Shown in pieces: positions 8,708-18,113 of a DNA stretch of 64,000 nt. Source of the stretch: Streptomyces sp. P9-A2 (lineage in GTDB: Bacteria; Actinomycetota; Actinomycetes; Streptomycetales; Streptomycetaceae); assembly GCF_036634175.1 (NCBI RefSeq), contig NZ_JAZIFX010000001.1:6572001-6636000 (forward strand). The letters run 5' to 3'. The notes beneath the pieces are model-generated. The model had not been told where the DNA came from and did no database searches. It worked only from the letters and a program-made list of their open reading frames with translations. Numbering within the stretch: the first letter of the stretch is position 1; each line of letters starts with the position of its first letter. The translations under genes were made by a program, and so were the position numbers.

Positions 8708-9993
8708 GCACCGAAAAGACCTCGACGCCCGCCGCCGACGCGGTCGAGAACACCGAGGCGGCCGCCGCGGCGGTCACCGCCGTCGACCCCCGGCTGCTGG
8801 TGCGCGAACAGGGCTTCGCCGGCTACCTCGGCGAGTTCAAGCGCAAGATGAAGGCCGGCGACCTCGGTTCCGTCCCCGTCGTCATCGGCCTGGTGGTCAT
8901 CTGGGCCATCTTCACCGGCCTGAACTCCAACTTCCTCACCGCCGGCAACTTCTCCGACATGTCCGTCGCCATGGTCGGCACCGGCATGATCGCCGTCGGC
9001 GTCGTCTTCGTGCTGCTGCTCGGCGAGATCGACCTGTCGGTCGGTTCGGTCAGCGGTGTCGCGGGCGCGGCCTTCGCGGTCATGAACGTCACGCACGGGA
9101 TGAACGAAGTGCTGGCCCTGGTGCTGGCCATCCTCACCGGCACGGTCGCCGGCATCATCCACGGTTTCGTCTTCGCCCGCATCGGCGTCCCCGCCTTCGC
9201 CGTGACCCTGGCCGGCCTGCTGTTCTGGCAGGGCTTCATGCTGCAGATCCTGGGCAGCAACGGCACGATCAACCTGGACAGCGAAGGCATCGTCGGGAAG
9301 TTCACCAGCTACTACTTCACCGACGTCGCGGCCGCCTACGGCCTCGCCGCCGTGGCCGTCGTCGCGTACTTCGTCACCGCGTTCCTGGGCAACCGCCGCC
9401 GCGAGGCCGCCGGGATCCCCTCGCGCCCGCTGAACGACATCATCATGCGCACCGTGCTGCTGGCCGTCGTCGCCTTCGTGGTGGCGATCGTCTACAACCA
9501 GCACAAGGGCCTGCCGCTCGCCGTGGTGATCTTCCTCGCGGTGCTGGTGCTCACCGACTTCCTGCTCCGCCGCACCGCCTACGGCCGCAAGATCTTCGCG
9601 CTCGGCGGCAGCGTCGAGGCGTCCCGCCGTGCCGGTATCAACGTCGAGATGGTCCGGATCTCGGTCTTCGCGATCGCCGGCACCTTCGCCGCGATCGGCG
9701 GCCTCTTCGTCGCCTCGAAGATCGCCTCCGCCAACCAGGGCGCGGGCACCGGTGAGTTCCTGATGAACGTCATCGCCGCGGCCGTGATCGGCGGTACGTC
9801 CCTCTTCGGTGGCCGTGGCCGCACCTGGAACGCGCTCCTCGGTGTCCTGGTGATCGTCTCGATCCAGTACGGCCTCGCCCTCGAGGGCATCGCCTCGCCG
9901 GTCCAGTACATGATCACCGGTGGTGTCCTGCTGGCGACCGTCGTCATCGACGCCATCACCCGCAAGACCCAGAAGACAGCGGGCCGCGCCTAG
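8704..9993 (+). CDS. xylH: Sugar ABC transporter permease XylH
   Basis: This 429-residue BPD_transp_2 (RbsC/XylH-like) permease has an Ala/Thr-rich cytosolic N-terminus of about 55 residues. About ten hydrophobic helices follow, with the conserved VLLLGEIDLSVGS near residue 105 and the motif NVIAAAVIGGTSLFGGRG near residue 350. It is the last gene of xylFGH, coupled to xylG by a GTGA overlap and followed by a perfect hairpin at 10025-10057. Confidence 0.88.
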   Translation: MSTEKTSTPAADAVENTEAAAAAVTAVDPRLLVREQGFAGYLGEFKRKMKAGDLGSVPVVIGLVVIWAIFTGLNSNFLTAGNFSDMSVAMVGTGMIAVGVVFVLLLGEIDLSVGSVSGVAGAAFAVMNVTHGMNEVLALVLAILTGTVAGIIHGFVFARIGVPAFAVTLAGLLFWQGFMLQILGSNGTINLDSEGIVGKFTSYYFTDVAAAYGLAAVAVVAYFVTAFLGNRRREAAGIPSRPLNDIIMRTVLLAVVAFVVAIVYNQHKGLPLAVVIFLAVLVLTDFLLRRTAYGRKIFALGGSVEASRRAGINVEMVRISVFAIAGTFAAIGGLFVASKIASANQGAGTGEFLMNVIAAAVIGGTSLFGGRGRTWNALLGVLVIVSIQYGLALEGIASPVQYMITGGVLLATVVIDAITRKTQKTAGRA

Positions 9994-10024
9994 CGGCTCC
10001 CGCCGCGGCGCCGTCCGTGAAACT

Positions 10025-10057
10025 CTGTGCCCGGTACCCGCGCGGTACCGGGCACAG
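10025..10057 (+). terminator. Perfect 14-bp stem terminator after xylFGH
   Basis: CTGTGCCCGGTACC pairs perfectly with GGTACCGGGCACAG around a 5-nt loop, 32 bp after the xylH stop. Confidence 0.8.
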
Positions 10058-10199
10058 CCGTGTCGTGGCACGGTCCGATCACGGGTAAATCCGAGGGCGT
10101 GACCTACGAAGCACCGCCCGGACGCAGGGCGCCCGACCGGAACATTAGACTCGACAAGCCCGGCAACAGCTCGATCAGCTCTACTGCAAGGAGGCACGG

Positions 10200-12122
10200 G
10201 TGCCGCTGCTGACCCGTATCAGGGGACCGCGTGATCTGGACCGGCTCACCCTGGGGGAGCTCGACCGGCTGGCCGAGGAGATCCGGACCTTCCTCGTCGA
10301 GGCGGTCTCCAAGACCGGTGGCCACCTCGGCCCCAACCTGGGCGTGGTGGAGCTCACCCTCGCCCTGCACCGCGTCTTCGAATCGCCCAGGGACAAAGTG
10401 CTCTGGGACACCGGACACCAGTCCTACGTGCACAAACTGCTGACCGGCCGGCAGGACTTCTCCAGGCTGAAGATGAAGGGCGGCCTCTCCGGCTACCCCT
10501 CGCAGGCCGAGTCCGCGCACGACGTCATCGAGAACAGCCACGCCTCCACCGTCCTCGGCTGGGCCGACGGCCTCGCCAAGGCCAACCAGCTGAGGAAGAC
10601 CGGCGACCACGTCGTCGCCGTCATCGGTGACGGCGCCCTCACCGGCGGCATGGCCTGGGAGGCGTTGAACAACATCGCCGACGCCAGGGACCGCCCGCTC
10701 GTCATCGTCGTCAACGACAACGAGCGCTCCTACTCGCCCACCATCGGCGGCCTCGCCAACCATCTCGCGACCCTGCGCACCACCGACGGCTACGAGCGCT
10801 TCCTGACCCGCACCAAGGAGGTCCTGGAGCGCACCCCGGTCGTCGGCCGGCCGCTCTACGGCACCCTGCACGGCGCCAAGAAGGGCCTGAAGGACTTCAT
10901 CGCCCCGCAAGGCATGTTCGAGGACCTGGGCCTGAAATACGTCGGCCCCATCGACGGCCACGACATCGAGGCCCTGGAGTCCGCCCTCACCCGCGCCAAG
11001 GGCTTCGGCGGCCCCGTGATCGTGCACTGCCTCACCGAGAAGGGCCGCGGCTACCAGCCCGCCCTGGCGGACGAGGCGGACCGCTTCCACGCCGTCGGCA
11101 AGATCCACCCCGACACGGGCCTGCCGATCGCCTCCTCCGGCGCCGACTGGACGTCCGTCTTCGGCGAGGAGATGGTCAAGCTCGGCGAGGAGCGCGAGGA
11201 CGTCGTCGCCATCACCGCGGCCATGCTCCAGCCCGTCGGCCTCGACAGGTTCGCCAAGCGGTTCCCCGACCGGGTCTACGACGTCGGCATCGCCGAGCAG
11301 CACGGCGCCGTCTCCGCGGCGGGCCTGGCCCACGGCGGGGTCCACCCCGTCTTCGCCGTGTACGCCACCTTCCTCAACCGCGCCTTCGACCAGGTCTTGA
11401 TGGACGTGGCCCTGCACAAGTGCGGCGTCACCTTCGTCCTGGACCGGGCCGGCATCACCGGCACCGACGGCGCCTCCCACAACGGCATGTGGGACATGTC
11501 GATCCTCCAGGTCGTCCCCGGCCTGCGGCTGGCCGCCCCGCGCGACGCCGACCAGGTCCGCGCCCAGCTCCGCGAGGCTGTAGAGGTCACCGACGCGCCG
11601 ACCGTGGTCCGCTTCTCCAAGGGCGCCGTCGGGCCCGCCGTGCCGGCCGTGGGCCGGGTGGGCGGCATGGACGTCCTGCGCGAGCCCGGCACCGACACCC
11701 CGGACGTGCTGCTGGTCTCCGTGGGCGCCCTCGCGCCGATGTGCCTGGAGATCGCCGGCCTGCTCGAGAAGCAGGGCATCTCCACCACCGTCGTCGACCC
11801 GCGCTGGGTCAAGCCCGTCGACGAGGCCATGGCCCCGCTCGCCGAGAAGCACCGCGTCGTCGTCACCGTCGAGGACAACTCCCGCGTCGGCGGGGTCGGC
11901 TCGACGATCGCGCAGGCCCTGCGCGACGCGGGCCTCGACATGCCGCTGCGCGACTTCGGCATCCCGCCGCGCTTCCTCGACCACGCCTCGCGCGCCGAGG
12001 TGATGGCGGAGGTCGGCCTCACCGCCCCCGACATCGCCCGCCAGGTCACCGGCCTGGTCTCGAAGCTGGACGGCGGATACGCGCGCTCCGCCGCCGACTC
12101 GGTGGAATCGGCCCGCGACTGA
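10200..12122 (+). CDS. dxs: 1-deoxy-D-xylulose-5-phosphate synthase
   Basis: This 640-residue thiamine-diphosphate enzyme condenses pyruvate and glyceraldehyde 3-phosphate to DXP, the first step of the MEP isoprenoid pathway. Visible motifs are the TPP-site HLGPNLG and [11 protein letters not shown], the Mg/TPP motif [16 protein letters not shown], the transketolase centre with EQHGAVS, and the C-terminal domain with DPRWVKPVD. The GTG at 10200 follows an AAGGAGG Shine-Dalgarno sequence. A TTAGACT-like -10 lies at 10145-10151 with no clear -35. Streptomyces often carries two dxs genes. This one sits in the core block after xylH. Confidence 0.95.
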   Translation: MPLLTRIRGPRDLDRLTLGELDRLAEEIRTFLVEAVSKTGGHLGPNLGVVELTLALHRVFESPRDKVLWDTGHQSYVHKLLTGRQDFSRLKMKGGLSGYPSQAESAHDVIENSHASTVLGWADGLAKANQLRKTGDHVVAVIGDGALTGGMAWEALNNIADARDRPLVIVVNDNERSYSPTIGGLANHLATLRTTDGYERFLTRTKEVLERTPVVGRPLYGTLHGAKKGLKDFIAPQGMFEDLGLKYVGPIDGHDIEALESALTRAKGFGGPVIVHCLTEKGRGYQPALADEADRFHAVGKIHPDTGLPIASSGADWTSVFGEEMVKLGEEREDVVAITAAMLQPVGLDRFAKRFPDRVYDVGIAEQHGAVSAAGLAHGGVHPVFAVYATFLNRAFDQVLMDVALHKCGVTFVLDRAGITGTDGASHNGMWDMSILQVVPGLRLAAPRDADQVRAQLREAVEVTDAPTVVRFSKGAVGPAVPAVGRVGGMDVLREPGTDTPDVLLVSVGALAPMCLEIAGLLEKQGISTTVVDPRWVKPVDEAMAPLAEKHRVVVTVEDNSRVGGVGSTIAQALRDAGLDMPLRDFGIPPRFLDHASRAEVMAEVGLTAPDIARQVTGLVSKLDGGYARSAADSVESARD

Positions 12123-12147
12123 ACCGACACCTCCCGCCGATACGCCC

Positions 12148-12195
12148 GAACGGGTCGCCCGTGCCACTGTGAAGAGTGGTGCGGGCGACCCGTTC
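12148..12195 (+). terminator. Long hairpin terminator after dxs
   Basis: A 21-bp stem (GAACGGGTCGCCCG... with ...CGGGCGACCCGTTC) with two central mismatches and a 6-nt loop begins 25 bp after the dxs stop codon. Confidence 0.8.
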
Positions 12196-12276
12196 GCGTG
12201 AACACACCGCTGCCGGGGCACACGTTCCAGGCCCCCTCTCGATCATGTCGGGGACGACGCAGCGTGGGAGGTATCC

Positions 12277-13800
12277 GTGAGCAACACCCTCTTCCGGACG
12301 AAGAAGATCGAGCAGTCCATCCGTGACACCGAGGAACCGGAGCACGCGCTCAAGAAGTCCTTGTCCGCGCTGGATCTGACCGTCTTCGGCGTCGGCGTCA
12401 TCATCGGCACCGGCATCTTCGTCCTCACCGGTACGGTCGCCAAGAACAACGCCGGGCCCTCGGTGGCCCTGGCCTTCGTGGTGGCCGGCGTCGTCTGCGC
12501 GCTCGCCGCGCTCTGCTACGCCGAGTTCGCCTCCACCGTCCCGGTGGCGGGCTCCGCCTACACCTTCTCGTACGCGTCCCTGGGCGAACTGCCCGCCTGG
12601 ATCATCGGCTGGGACCTGGTCCTGGAGTTCGCGCTCGGCACCGCGGTGGTGGCCGTCGGCTGGTCCGGGTACATCCACTCGCTGCTGGACAACGCGGGCT
12701 GGCAGCTGCCCGCCTCGCTCGGTGTCCGGGACGGCGCCGAGGTGTTCGGCTTCGACATCCTGGCCGCCGCCCTGGTGCTGGTCCTCACCGGCATCCTCGT
12801 CCTCGGCATGAAGCTGTCCGCCCGGGTCACCACGGTCGTCGTCGCCATCAAGCTGGCCGTCGTCCTCGTCGTCATCATCGCCGGCGCTTTCTTCGTCACC
12901 GCCGACAACTACACCCCGTTCATCCCCGAGGCGAAGCCCGTCGAGGCCGGTGACGGTCTCCACTCACCGCTCATCCAGCTGATGTTCGGCTGGGCGCCGT
13001 CCGACTTCGGCGTGATGGGCATCTTCACCGCGGCCTCGGTGGTCTTCTTCGCCTTCATCGGCTTCGACATCGTCGCCACGGCCGCGGAGGAGACCAGGAA
13101 CCCGCAGCGGGACATGCCCCGCGGCATCCTCGGCTCCCTGCTCATCTGCACCGTGCTGTACGTCGCCGTGTCGATCGTCGTCACCGGTATGCAGCACTAC
13201 AGCGAGCTGTCCGTGGACGCCCCGCTCGCGGACGCGTTCAAGGCCACCGGGCATCCCTGGTACGCGGGCTTCATCAGCTTCGGCGCCGCCGTCGGCCTGA
13301 CGGTCGTCTGCATGATCCTGCTGCTCGGCCAGACCCGGGTGTTCTTCGCGATGAGCCGGGACGGACTGCTGCCCCGCTTCTTCTCCCGTGTCCACCCCCG
13401 GTTCAGGACCCCGCACCGGCCGACCATCCTGCTCGGCGTCATCATCGCGATCCTGGCGGGCTTCACCCCGCTGACGGAACTCGCCGAGCTGGTGAACATC
13501 GGCACGCTGTTCGCCTTCGTCATCGTCGCGCTCAGCGTGATCATCCTGCGCCGGACCCGGCCCGACCTGCCGCGGGCCTTCCGCACCCCGTGGGTGCCGT
13601 TCCTGCCGATCCTGTCGGTCGCCGCCTCGCTGTGGCTGATGCTGAACCTGCCCGCCGAGACCTGGCTGCGGTTCGCTCTCTGGATGGTGATCGGCGTCGT
13701 CGTCTACTTCCTCTACAGCCGCAGCCACAGCCGCTTGGGCCGCGGCGAGGGAATGAAGCCGGAGGAGCCCCTCGAACCGTCCGGCCCGGACTCCCACTGA
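12277..13800 (+). CDS. APC-family amino-acid permease, cationic amino-acid transporter type
   Basis: This 507-residue protein has about 12-14 hydrophobic helices. The APC signature GVGVIIGTGIFVLTGTVA lies in helix 1 and FFAFIGFDIVATAAEET in the middle, as in CAT and YfnA-like transporters. The N-terminal tail (FRTKKIEQSI, EHALKKSLSALDL) is also typical of that subgroup. The GTG at 12277 follows GGGAGG. It is monocistronic, between two terminators. Substrate cannot be read from the sequence. Its last 20 bases, including the stop, are tandemly duplicated just downstream. Confidence 0.85.
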   Translation: MSNTLFRTKKIEQSIRDTEEPEHALKKSLSALDLTVFGVGVIIGTGIFVLTGTVAKNNAGPSVALAFVVAGVVCALAALCYAEFASTVPVAGSAYTFSYASLGELPAWIIGWDLVLEFALGTAVVAVGWSGYIHSLLDNAGWQLPASLGVRDGAEVFGFDILAAALVLVLTGILVLGMKLSARVTTVVVAIKLAVVLVVIIAGAFFVTADNYTPFIPEAKPVEAGDGLHSPLIQLMFGWAPSDFGVMGIFTAASVVFFAFIGFDIVATAAEETRNPQRDMPRGILGSLLICTVLYVAVSIVVTGMQHYSELSVDAPLADAFKATGHPWYAGFISFGAAVGLTVVCMILLLGQTRVFFAMSRDGLLPRFFSRVHPRFRTPHRPTILLGVIIAILAGFTPLTELAELVNIGTLFAFVIVALSVIILRRTRPDLPRAFRTPWVPFLPILSVAASLWLMLNLPAETWLRFALWMVIGVVVYFLYSRSHSRLGRGEGMKPEEPLEPSGPDSH

Positions 13801-13820
13801 CCGGCCCGGACTCCCACTGA
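13781..13820 (+). repeat. Exact 20-bp tandem duplication spanning the permease stop codon
   Basis: CCGGCCCGGACTCCCACTGA occurs twice head-to-tail (13781-13800 and 13801-13820). The first copy encodes the last residues and stop of the permease. Confidence 0.95.
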
Positions 13821-13898
13821 ACCGACGGGCCCGGTCCGGAACCGCCGGGGTCCTTCGTCCGGACCGGACCGGATCAGAGCGCGGTGCCCGGCCCGTAA

Positions 13899-13923
13899 GC
13901 CCGCGGGTCCACGGGCCGCGGGC
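13899..13923. terminator. Hairpin between convergent permease and fabF-like genes
   Basis: GCCCGCGG pairs with CCGCGGGC around a 9-nt loop, in the 230-bp gap between convergent genes. It may serve both. Confidence 0.5.
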
Positions 13924-14027
13924 CCGGCGTGATGCGCACGAGATCCCCCGGCAGCGCTTCGCCCCCGTGGCCCCGCACGCGTGACCATGAGAGCGCCGCC
14001 GGCGTCCCCGTCCGGATGCCGGGCCGG

Positions 14028-15254
14028 TCAGGAGGCCCCGGTCAGCGCGAGGACGACGTTGTGGCCGCCGAAGCCGAAGGAGTGGCTGACGGCGACGCGG
14101 ACGTCCTGCCGACGGGATTCCCCGGTGACGCAGTCGATGTCGAACCCGGGCGCCGGGGCCCGCAGGTTCGCGATCGGCGGCACCGTGCGGTGCTGGAGGG
14201 TGAGCACGGTCAGTGCCGCCTCGACGGCGCCCGCCGCCCCCAGGCTGTGACCGAGCACGCCCTTGGGCGCGGTGACGCTGGGGCGGTGCGGCAGCACGCG
14301 GGCGATGAGGGCCGCCTCGCCGGCGTCGTTGAGAGGTGTGGAGGTGCCGTGGGCGTTGACGTGGTCGACGTCGCGCGGGACCAGGCCCGCGTCCGCCAGG
14401 GCGGTGCGCAGGGCCCTCTCCGCACCCCGGGCGTCCGGGGCGGGCGCGGTGGGGTGGTGGGCGTCCGAGGTGCTGCCGCAGCCCACGAGCAGGGCGCGGG
14501 TGCGCGCACCACGGGCGGCCGCGTCCCCGGCCCGTTCCAGGACGAGGACACCGGCTCCTTCCGCCAGGACGAAGCCGTCACGGTCGGCGGCGAAGGGCCG
14601 GGACGCGCCGGCGGCCGCGTCGGTGCGCCGGGACAGGGTGCCCGCACGCCAGAAACCGGCGGCCACCAGCGGGGTGACGGCGGTTTCGGTGGCTCCGGCC
14701 ACCGCGACGTCGCACTGACCGGTGACGAGAAGGTCGCGGGCCACGGCGACGGCGGTGGCGCCGGAGGCGCAGGCGGTGGCCGGGGCGAGGCTGGGGCCGC
14801 GGGCCCCGAGGTCGATGGTGACCTCGCCGGCCGCCATGTTCGGGATGATCAGCGGGACGGTGAGCGCGGAGACCATGTCGGCACCCCGTTCCTCCAGACG
14901 CCGGGCCTGTTCCTCACGTGCCGCGTCCGTCCCCATCCCGCAGCCGATGACGACGGCGACCCGGTCGCCGTTCCACGTCCCGGGAGCGAGGCCGGCGTCG
15001 CGGACCGCCTCACGGGCGGCGAGCACCGCCAGTACGGCGCTGCGCGACATGCGCCATGCGGTGCGTCCGACACGCCGGTCCAGGGCCTCACGCGACAGGG
15101 GGACGCGGCAGGAGAAATCCACGGGCAGGGCGGCCAGCGCCGGATCGTGGGCCGCCGTACCCACGCCACGGCAGACCGCCTCCCAGGTGGCGTCGGCACC
15201 TTCTCCGGCGGGGGTGACCAGGCCGAGGCCGGTGATGGCGACGGGCTCCGTCAT
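14028..15254 (-). CDS. FabF-like beta-ketoacyl-ACP synthase (KAS II) of the PKS/ole cluster
   Basis: This 408-residue decarboxylating ketosynthase has the full triad: Cys162 in TACASGA, His302 in AHGTST and His336 in KGVLGHSLG. It elongates an acyl chain held on an ACP. It is the last gene of the ole operon and overlaps the ACP gene by 4 bp (ATGA), so the two are probably translated together and the ACP is its likely partner. A housekeeping fabF would be expected beside fabD/fabH, so this copy is probably specialised. It might extend the starter or the second acyl chain. That role is inference. Confidence 0.85.
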   Translation of the reverse strand: MTEPVAITGLGLVTPAGEGADATWEAVCRGVGTAAHDPALAALPVDFSCRVPLSREALDRRVGRTAWRMSRSAVLAVLAAREAVRDAGLAPGTWNGDRVAVVIGCGMGTDAAREEQARRLEERGADMVSALTVPLIIPNMAAGEVTIDLGARGPSLAPATACASGATAVAVARDLLVTGQCDVAVAGATETAVTPLVAAGFWRAGTLSRRTDAAAGASRPFAADRDGFVLAEGAGVLVLERAGDAAARGARTRALLVGCGSTSDAHHPTAPAPDARGAERALRTALADAGLVPRDVDHVNAHGTSTPLNDAGEAALIARVLPHRPSVTAPKGVLGHSLGAAGAVEAALTVLTLQHRTVPPIANLRAPAPGFDIDCVTGESRRQDVRVAVSHSFGFGGHNVVLALTGAS

Positions 15255-15511
15255 GAGGAGGCCACCGCCCCCGTGCCGCCCGCGCGCAGCGCGTCGAGGT
15301 GGCCGGCGACCTGGGCGACGGTCGTATCGCGGGAGGCGTGCTCGGCATCGACCCTCACCCCGAAGCGTTCGTGGAGGATGAGCACCAGTTCCGTCAGGGC
15401 CAGGGAGTCCAGATCCAGTTGGCCCAGCGTGAGCTCGGGCCGGATCTCGTCCTCGGGGACGCGGAAGGCGCTGGTCAGGAGGGAACGGAAGGTGTCGTAG
15501 GTTTCCGGCAC
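15251..15511 (-). CDS. Free-standing acyl carrier protein of the PKS/ole cluster
   Basis: This 86-residue ACP has the phosphopantetheine attachment serine at residue 36 in LDLDSLALTE and the usual four-helix pattern. I chose the GTG at 15511 because the sequence before it (in frame) is not ACP-like and because this start overlaps the end of oleD by 37 bp. It ends with TGA overlapping the fabF-like ATG. It probably carries the acyl chain worked on by the FabF-like enzyme or delivered to OleA. Confidence 0.82.
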   Translation of the reverse strand: MPETYDTFRSLLTSAFRVPEDEIRPELTLGQLDLDSLALTELVLILHERFGVRVDAEHASRDTTVAQVAGHLDALRAGGTGAVASS

Positions 15512-16539
15512 GGCATGTCCTTGCTGTGGTCCGAGGCGGACGGGGTGAACGGGGCGGAGGGGGCGAGCGGGGTGAGTTCCGCGAGACCGGCCTCGAATCC
15601 GATCGCCGGCTCGAAACCCAGGTCGCGGCGTGCCGCGGTGAGGTCGAAGTAGTGCGGATGCAGCAGTTCCGCGACGAGGAAGCGGCTCAGGGCATGGGTG
15701 TGGGGGCTGCCGGCCATGCGCAGGCAGGTGTCGCTGACGGCGGCCGCGGCGGTGGCCAGCCGGGGTGGGACGGCGCACCAGCGGGCGCCGATGCCGGCGG
15801 CCCGCAGGAAGTGCCGGGTGATGTCGCGCAGGGGACGCGGGTCGCCCTGGCCGATGAAGTAGGCGCGGCCGCCCGCCGCCGGTGACTGCCGCAGGCGGTC
15901 CAGGGCGAGCAGGTGGGCGTGGGCGGCGGTACGGACATGGGTGGTGTCGACGAGGTTGCCGCCGGCGCCGGGCATCAGCAGACGGCCGGCCCGCACGGCG
16001 CGTGCGAGGGCGGGGACGAAATGCGGGTCGCCCGGCCCCCAGACGATGTGCGGACGCAGCGACACGGTGGCCGGCTCCGAGCCGTGGGCCGCCAGGACCA
16101 GCGCCTCGGCGCGGGCCTTGGTGGCGGGGTAGGCGGCCAGGTGGTGGAGGGCGAAGGGGAGGTCCTCGGCGACGCCCTCCAGGCCGCCGGGCCGGAAGAC
16201 GACACTGGCGGTCGAGGTGTACACGAGGGTGCGCACCCCGTGGGCGCGGCACTGCTCGATCACATGGCGGGTGCCGACGACGTTGGTGACCCAGTAGGGC
16301 CGCGACGGGCCGCTGACGCCGGCCAGGGCGGCGTTGTGGACGACGGCGTCACAGCCGGCGACGGCACGGGAGACCGCGGCGGTGTCGGCGAGATCGCCCA
16401 GGTGCTGGTGGACGCCCAGCCGTTCCAGCACGGCGCTGGGGCGGCGGCCCAGGGAGGAGACGACGTCGCCGCGGGCGCTCAGTTGGCGGCAGATCTCCAG
16501 GCCGAGGAAGCCGCTCCCGCCGGTGACCAGTACCTTCAT
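15475..16539 (-). CDS. oleD: OleD-like NAD(P)H-dependent 2-alkyl-3-oxoalkanoate reductase (3-beta-HSD/SDR family)
   Basis: This 354-residue extended SDR has an N-terminal Rossmann motif VTGGSGFLG (about residues 5-13), the serine region YTSTASVVF and the catalytic AAYPATK (Tyr and Lys of YxxxK). OleD reduces the beta-keto acid formed by OleA to a beta-hydroxy acid, the substrate of OleC. The ATG at 16539 overlaps the oleC stop (ATGA). LstD of lipstatin biosynthesis is in the same family. The specific OleD call rests on family similarity plus context with OleA, B and C. Confidence 0.82.
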   Translation of the reverse strand: MKVLVTGGSGFLGLEICRQLSARGDVVSSLGRRPSAVLERLGVHQHLGDLADTAAVSRAVAGCDAVVHNAALAGVSGPSRPYWVTNVVGTRHVIEQCRAHGVRTLVYTSTASVVFRPGGLEGVAEDLPFALHHLAAYPATKARAEALVLAAHGSEPATVSLRPHIVWGPGDPHFVPALARAVRAGRLLMPGAGGNLVDTTHVRTAAHAHLLALDRLRQSPAAGGRAYFIGQGDPRPLRDITRHFLRAAGIGARWCAVPPRLATAAAAVSDTCLRMAGSPHTHALSRFLVAELLHPHYFDLTAARRDLGFEPAIGFEAGLAELTPLAPSAPFTPSASDHSKDMPCRKPTTPSVPS

Positions 16540-18113
16540 CGGACCCTCCCGCGCAGGCGCTCGGCGGCCCAGCCGGCCAGCCGCATGCGGTCGATCTTGG
16601 AGTTGTGCCGGGGGTCGGTGGGAAAGCCGGGATGGAGCAGCAGGGCGCCGACGCGGTGCCCTTCCGGATGCTCCTTCACGACGGCGCGGACGGCTTCCAG
16701 GGCGGTGGCGCGGGGGGCGGAGGGCAGGAGCTCCACACACAGGGCCGGCAGTTGGCACACGGCCGTGCCGGCCCCGACCAGGGCGGTGCGCCGGACACCG
16801 GGGGTGGTGTCCGCCGCGGCCTCGATGTCCTCGGTGGCCAGGGTGAAGCCGGTGCCGGTGACCAGATGGGCCTTGCGGCCGAGGAACCACAGCCGGCCCT
16901 GGTCGTCGAGCCGGCCGAGATCTCCGGTGCGGTGCAGCACGCCACGGCCGGTGACGCTCTTGGTGGCGGCGTCGGCGTCGGGGCGCGCGTGGTAGGCGGG
17001 GCTGACGGTGGGGCCGGTGACGGCGATCTCGCCGCATCCGGTGGCGTCGGCGTCGAGGATCCGGGCGTGGATGCCGGGCAGCGGCCGGCCCAGGCAGGTG
17101 CCGGCGTGCCCGGCGGGCGGCCGGACGCGTGAGGCCCGCAGTTCGTGGTCGCCGATCGCGGAGACGGGCAGGCATTCCGTGGCGCCGTAGACGCTGAGGA
17201 TCTCGGCGTCGTCCGGCACGACGTCGCGCAGGGCGTCGGCGAGGCGGACGCGCAGCGGGGCGCCGAAGGACAGCACCTGCCGGACCGAGGGCAGCGAGAT
17301 GCCCCGGCGGGCGCAGTGGCCGGCGATCAGGGTGAGGACCGCCGGCGACGCCAGGACGATGGTGGCCCGGTGCTTCAGGATCGGCCCGACGAGTTCCTCC
17401 GGCGGTGTGCGGGCCGGGGCCAGGTGGTTCACGGCCGGGACGACGGTGGCCACGCCCAGGAGCGGGCCGAGCAGCACGGCCGGCAGGAATCCCGCGAGGA
17501 GTACGTCGCCGGGCCGGGGGCCCGTCAGCGTCGTCAGCGCGTCGAGCTGTCCGGCCAGGGTGGCGTGGCGGTACTCCGCGCCCTTGGGCCGTCCGGTCGA
17601 GCCGGACGTGAAGGCGATCAGGGCCGGCTCGTTGCCGTCGGGCTCCCGCACCTGGGGGAGCGGGGTGCCGCCGACGGGTACCCGGGTGGCCAGCCGCCGT
17701 CCCGGGAGGAGCGGCGCGGGGCCGGTGACCAGGGGGATCCGCACGTGCGGGCGGCCCCACCCCAGGATCCGGCGCCCGAGGTGGGCCAGGGGCTCGCCGA
17801 CGAAGACGTCCGGGGCGATGTCCTCCAGACAGCGGCCCACCTCGGCGCGCGGTTCGATCAGGACGGGAACGGCGCCCAGTGTGCCGAGGGCGTACGAGAC
17901 GGCGGTGAGATCGTGGGCGTCGCGGGTCATCACGACGGCTTTGTGGCCGGGCCGGACACCGGCGTCGCGCAGGGCCTGCGCGATGTGGTGGCAGCGCCGC
18001 ACCAGTTCGCCGCGACGCGTTGTCCGGGAGGTCCCCTTACGGCTTTCGACGAGGGCGATCGCGTCGGGCCGGTCGGCCAGGCGTGCGGCGATGCCCGGAA
18101 CGGTCACGGTCAC
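16536..18113 (-). CDS. oleC: OleC-like ATP-dependent beta-lactone synthetase (AMP-binding family)
   Basis: This 525-residue ANL-superfamily enzyme has the P-loop-like AFTSGSTGRPKGAEYRH, the adenine-site VYGATECLPV, the GDLG motif and a C-terminal HNSKIDRMRLAGWA. These segments resemble OleC rather than fatty acyl-CoA ligases, as far as I recall the family. OleC converts a 2-alkyl-3-hydroxy acid to a cis-beta-lactone. The GTG start at 18113 overlaps the oleB stop (GTGA). An alternative GTG lies two codons downstream. A role as an acyl-CoA or acyl-ACP ligase cannot be excluded. Confidence 0.82.
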   Translation of the reverse strand: MTVTVPGIAARLADRPDAIALVESRKGTSRTTRRGELVRRCHHIAQALRDAGVRPGHKAVVMTRDAHDLTAVSYALGTLGAVPVLIEPRAEVGRCLEDIAPDVFVGEPLAHLGRRILGWGRPHVRIPLVTGPAPLLPGRRLATRVPVGGTPLPQVREPDGNEPALIAFTSGSTGRPKGAEYRHATLAGQLDALTTLTGPRPGDVLLAGFLPAVLLGPLLGVATVVPAVNHLAPARTPPEELVGPILKHRATIVLASPAVLTLIAGHCARRGISLPSVRQVLSFGAPLRVRLADALRDVVPDDAEILSVYGATECLPVSAIGDHELRASRVRPPAGHAGTCLGRPLPGIHARILDADATGCGEIAVTGPTVSPAYHARPDADAATKSVTGRGVLHRTGDLGRLDDQGRLWFLGRKAHLVTGTGFTLATEDIEAAADTTPGVRRTALVGAGTAVCQLPALCVELLPSAPRATALEAVRAVVKEHPEGHRVGALLLHPGFPTDPRHNSKIDRMRLAGWAAERLRGRVR

